Assembly (NCBI GenBank): GCA_004017275.1
Contig: SAKE01000002.1
Location: 392,757 to 456,756, forward strand
DNA: 64,000 bases
Reading direction: 5' to 3'
Source of the DNA: Mesorhizobium sp.
GTDB lineage: Bacteria > Pseudomonadota > Alphaproteobacteria > Rhizobiales > Rhizobiaceae
Part shown: positions 63,196 to 64,000 of the stretch, piece by piece
Layout: every line of letters starts with the position of its first letter
Numbering within the stretch: position 1 is the first letter of the stretch
Translations under genes and position numbers: made by a program
Notes under the pieces: generated by a model
The model's database searches: none
The model's input: only the letters and a program-made list of their open reading frames with translations
Told to the model about the DNA's origin: nothing

Positions 63196-64000
63196 TTAGA
63201 AGGAGCGCTGGAAGCGGAGGATACCGCCGATAGCGTCGTCTTCACCGACCGGAATACCAGTCCAGTTGGAGTCGCCTTCATTGACGTAGTCGACTTCGGC
63301 CGTGACCGTGAGGCCCGGAACGATGTCGTAGGCGATGTTCGCCGCGACGCCGAGGTTCTGGTCTTCGTCATAGGAGACCTGAGCGTTGAACGAGGTCTTC
63401 TCGTTGAACTTGTAGGTGGCACCGCCCCACACTGCCCAGTTGCCGCCCCACTGCTTGTAGAAGCCGCGACCGTCATCGAAGTCGACGAGGTTGTCGTCCG
63501 AGCCGTAGCCGCCCATGATGAACAGCGAGATCGCGTCGGTAGCGTTGACGTCCAAACGAACCTTGCCAGCGACTTCTTCGTAGTTGCTGTCATATGACAC
63601 AACGCCGGTGATCGCGCCCCAGCCCTGCGTCCACTTCACGCCGCCGACAACATGCGGAACATAGCTGTCGATCGTGTCGAAGTCAGAACCTTCTTCGAGC
63701 GAGACCACGGCCGAGAAGCCGTTGCCAGCGTCGAAGTAGTACTGGATGACGTTGGTGTCGAAGCCGCCGTAAGGAACCAGCGTATCCTGGATGACGTTGC
63801 CGGCGTAGCCGATGAACGTGTTGAAGGCCGATTCGTCTTTACCGACGCGCAGACCACCAAGCTGGATCCAGGCGAAGTTCAGCGAAGTCGTATCGTCGTT
63901 GGTGGCCTCATTGATCAATGGGCTGGTGTCAGCATTGTGGTTGCTGAAGTTGAAGCGGGTCTCGGTGTAGGTCTTCAAGGTGCCGAGCTCGGTTTCCTGG
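63196..64000 (-). CDS. Outer-membrane porin, Omp2-type, 5' end outside the window
   Basis: The frame is open to the window's right edge and gives about 267 C-terminal residues. These resemble the porin at 44100 almost motif by motif: ETELGTLKTYTETRFNF, AWIQLGGLRVGKDE, FIGYAGNVIQDTLVPYG, FDAGNGFSAVVSLEEGS, SYVPHVVGGVK, and the terminal FQRSF. It is therefore a paralogue, perhaps with a different channel loop (RGFYKQWGGNWAVWGG). The signal peptide lies beyond the window. The two porins are 18 kb apart on the same strand. Confidence 0.92.
   Translation of the reverse strand, partial: QETELGTLKTYTETRFNFSNHNADTSPLINEATNDDTTSLNFAWIQLGGLRVGKDESAFNTFIGYAGNVIQDTLVPYGGFDTNVIQYYFDAGNGFSAVVSLEEGSDFDTIDSYVPHVVGGVKWTQGWGAITGVVSYDSNYEEVAGKVRLDVNATDAISLFIMGGYGSDDNLVDFDDGRGFYKQWGGNWAVWGGATYKFNEKTSFNAQVSYDEDQNLGVAANIAYDIVPGLTVTAEVDYVNEGDSNWTGIPVGEDDAIGGILRFQRSF

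Overview
This is a 64 kb chromosomal segment of a high-GC alphaproteobacterium of the order Rhizobiales, most likely Mesorhizobium or a close relative. Three things support this. The gene order dapA-smpB ... rpoZ-rel-pyrE-acpS-lepB-rnc-era is the one known from this order. There are two Brucella Omp2-type porins. Short palindromic intergenic repeats built on CTCCCCCT / AGGGGGAG cores are scattered between genes. No rRNA, tRNA, CRISPR array or complete insertion sequence was seen.

Layout. 1-8.7 kb: two DMT-family transporters, a LysR regulator divergent from a tautomerase, and a phosphatidylethanolamine block in which aas (+) converges on psd-pssA (-); then a gluconolactonase-like protein and a small monooxygenase. 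9-17 kb: an ArsR regulator followed by an Atm1-type ABC exporter, a LysM protein, a LOG hydrolase, a mirrored tandem repeat next to a gene remnant, a CorA/ZntB transporter, a GST and RarD. 17-25 kb: citramalate synthase with a small co-transcribed protein, a tightly packed minus-strand run (DUF559, VOC, two GFA paralogues, proline iminopeptidase), cysS, a 51-residue small protein, an SRAP protein and a NUDIX hydrolase. 25-34 kb: small proteins of unknown role, an AbiEii-type nucleotidyltransferase with a short upstream partner, dihydroorotase, ygfZ plus an HD hydrolase, a GGDEF-EAL protein and a fatty acid desaturase. 34.8-40 kb: a peptide-ligase operon (GNAT/peptidase-C39 fusion, RimK-like ATP-grasp, DUF3303), an ECF sigma/anti-sigma pair and a vapBC module with a clear operator. 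40-47 kb: a giant DUF2339 membrane protein, recO, a porin and an aminoglycoside-phosphotransferase-like kinase. 46.7-58.3 kb: the housekeeping block era-rnc-lepB-acpS-DUF2062 / VOC-pyrE / rel / rpoZ, NYN and UDG genes, GH25, smpB and dapA. 58.5-64 kb: a lytic transglycosylase, a large inverted-repeat element, an alpha/beta hydrolase, a lone tyrosine recombinase and the 3' part of a second porin.

How the genes work together. Membrane lipid supply is represented by psd, pssA, aas and the desaturase, with acpS providing carrier-protein activation. The rpoZ-to-era block combines transcription, the stringent response, pyrimidine synthesis, protein export and RNA processing. The most interesting systems are the RimK/GNAT-C39 peptide-modification operon, the two-gene AbiEii module with an unusually small partner, the ArsR-Atm1 metal/thiol export pair, and several inverted or tandem repeat structures placed exactly at gene boundaries (13.75 kb, 51.6 kb, 53.95 kb).
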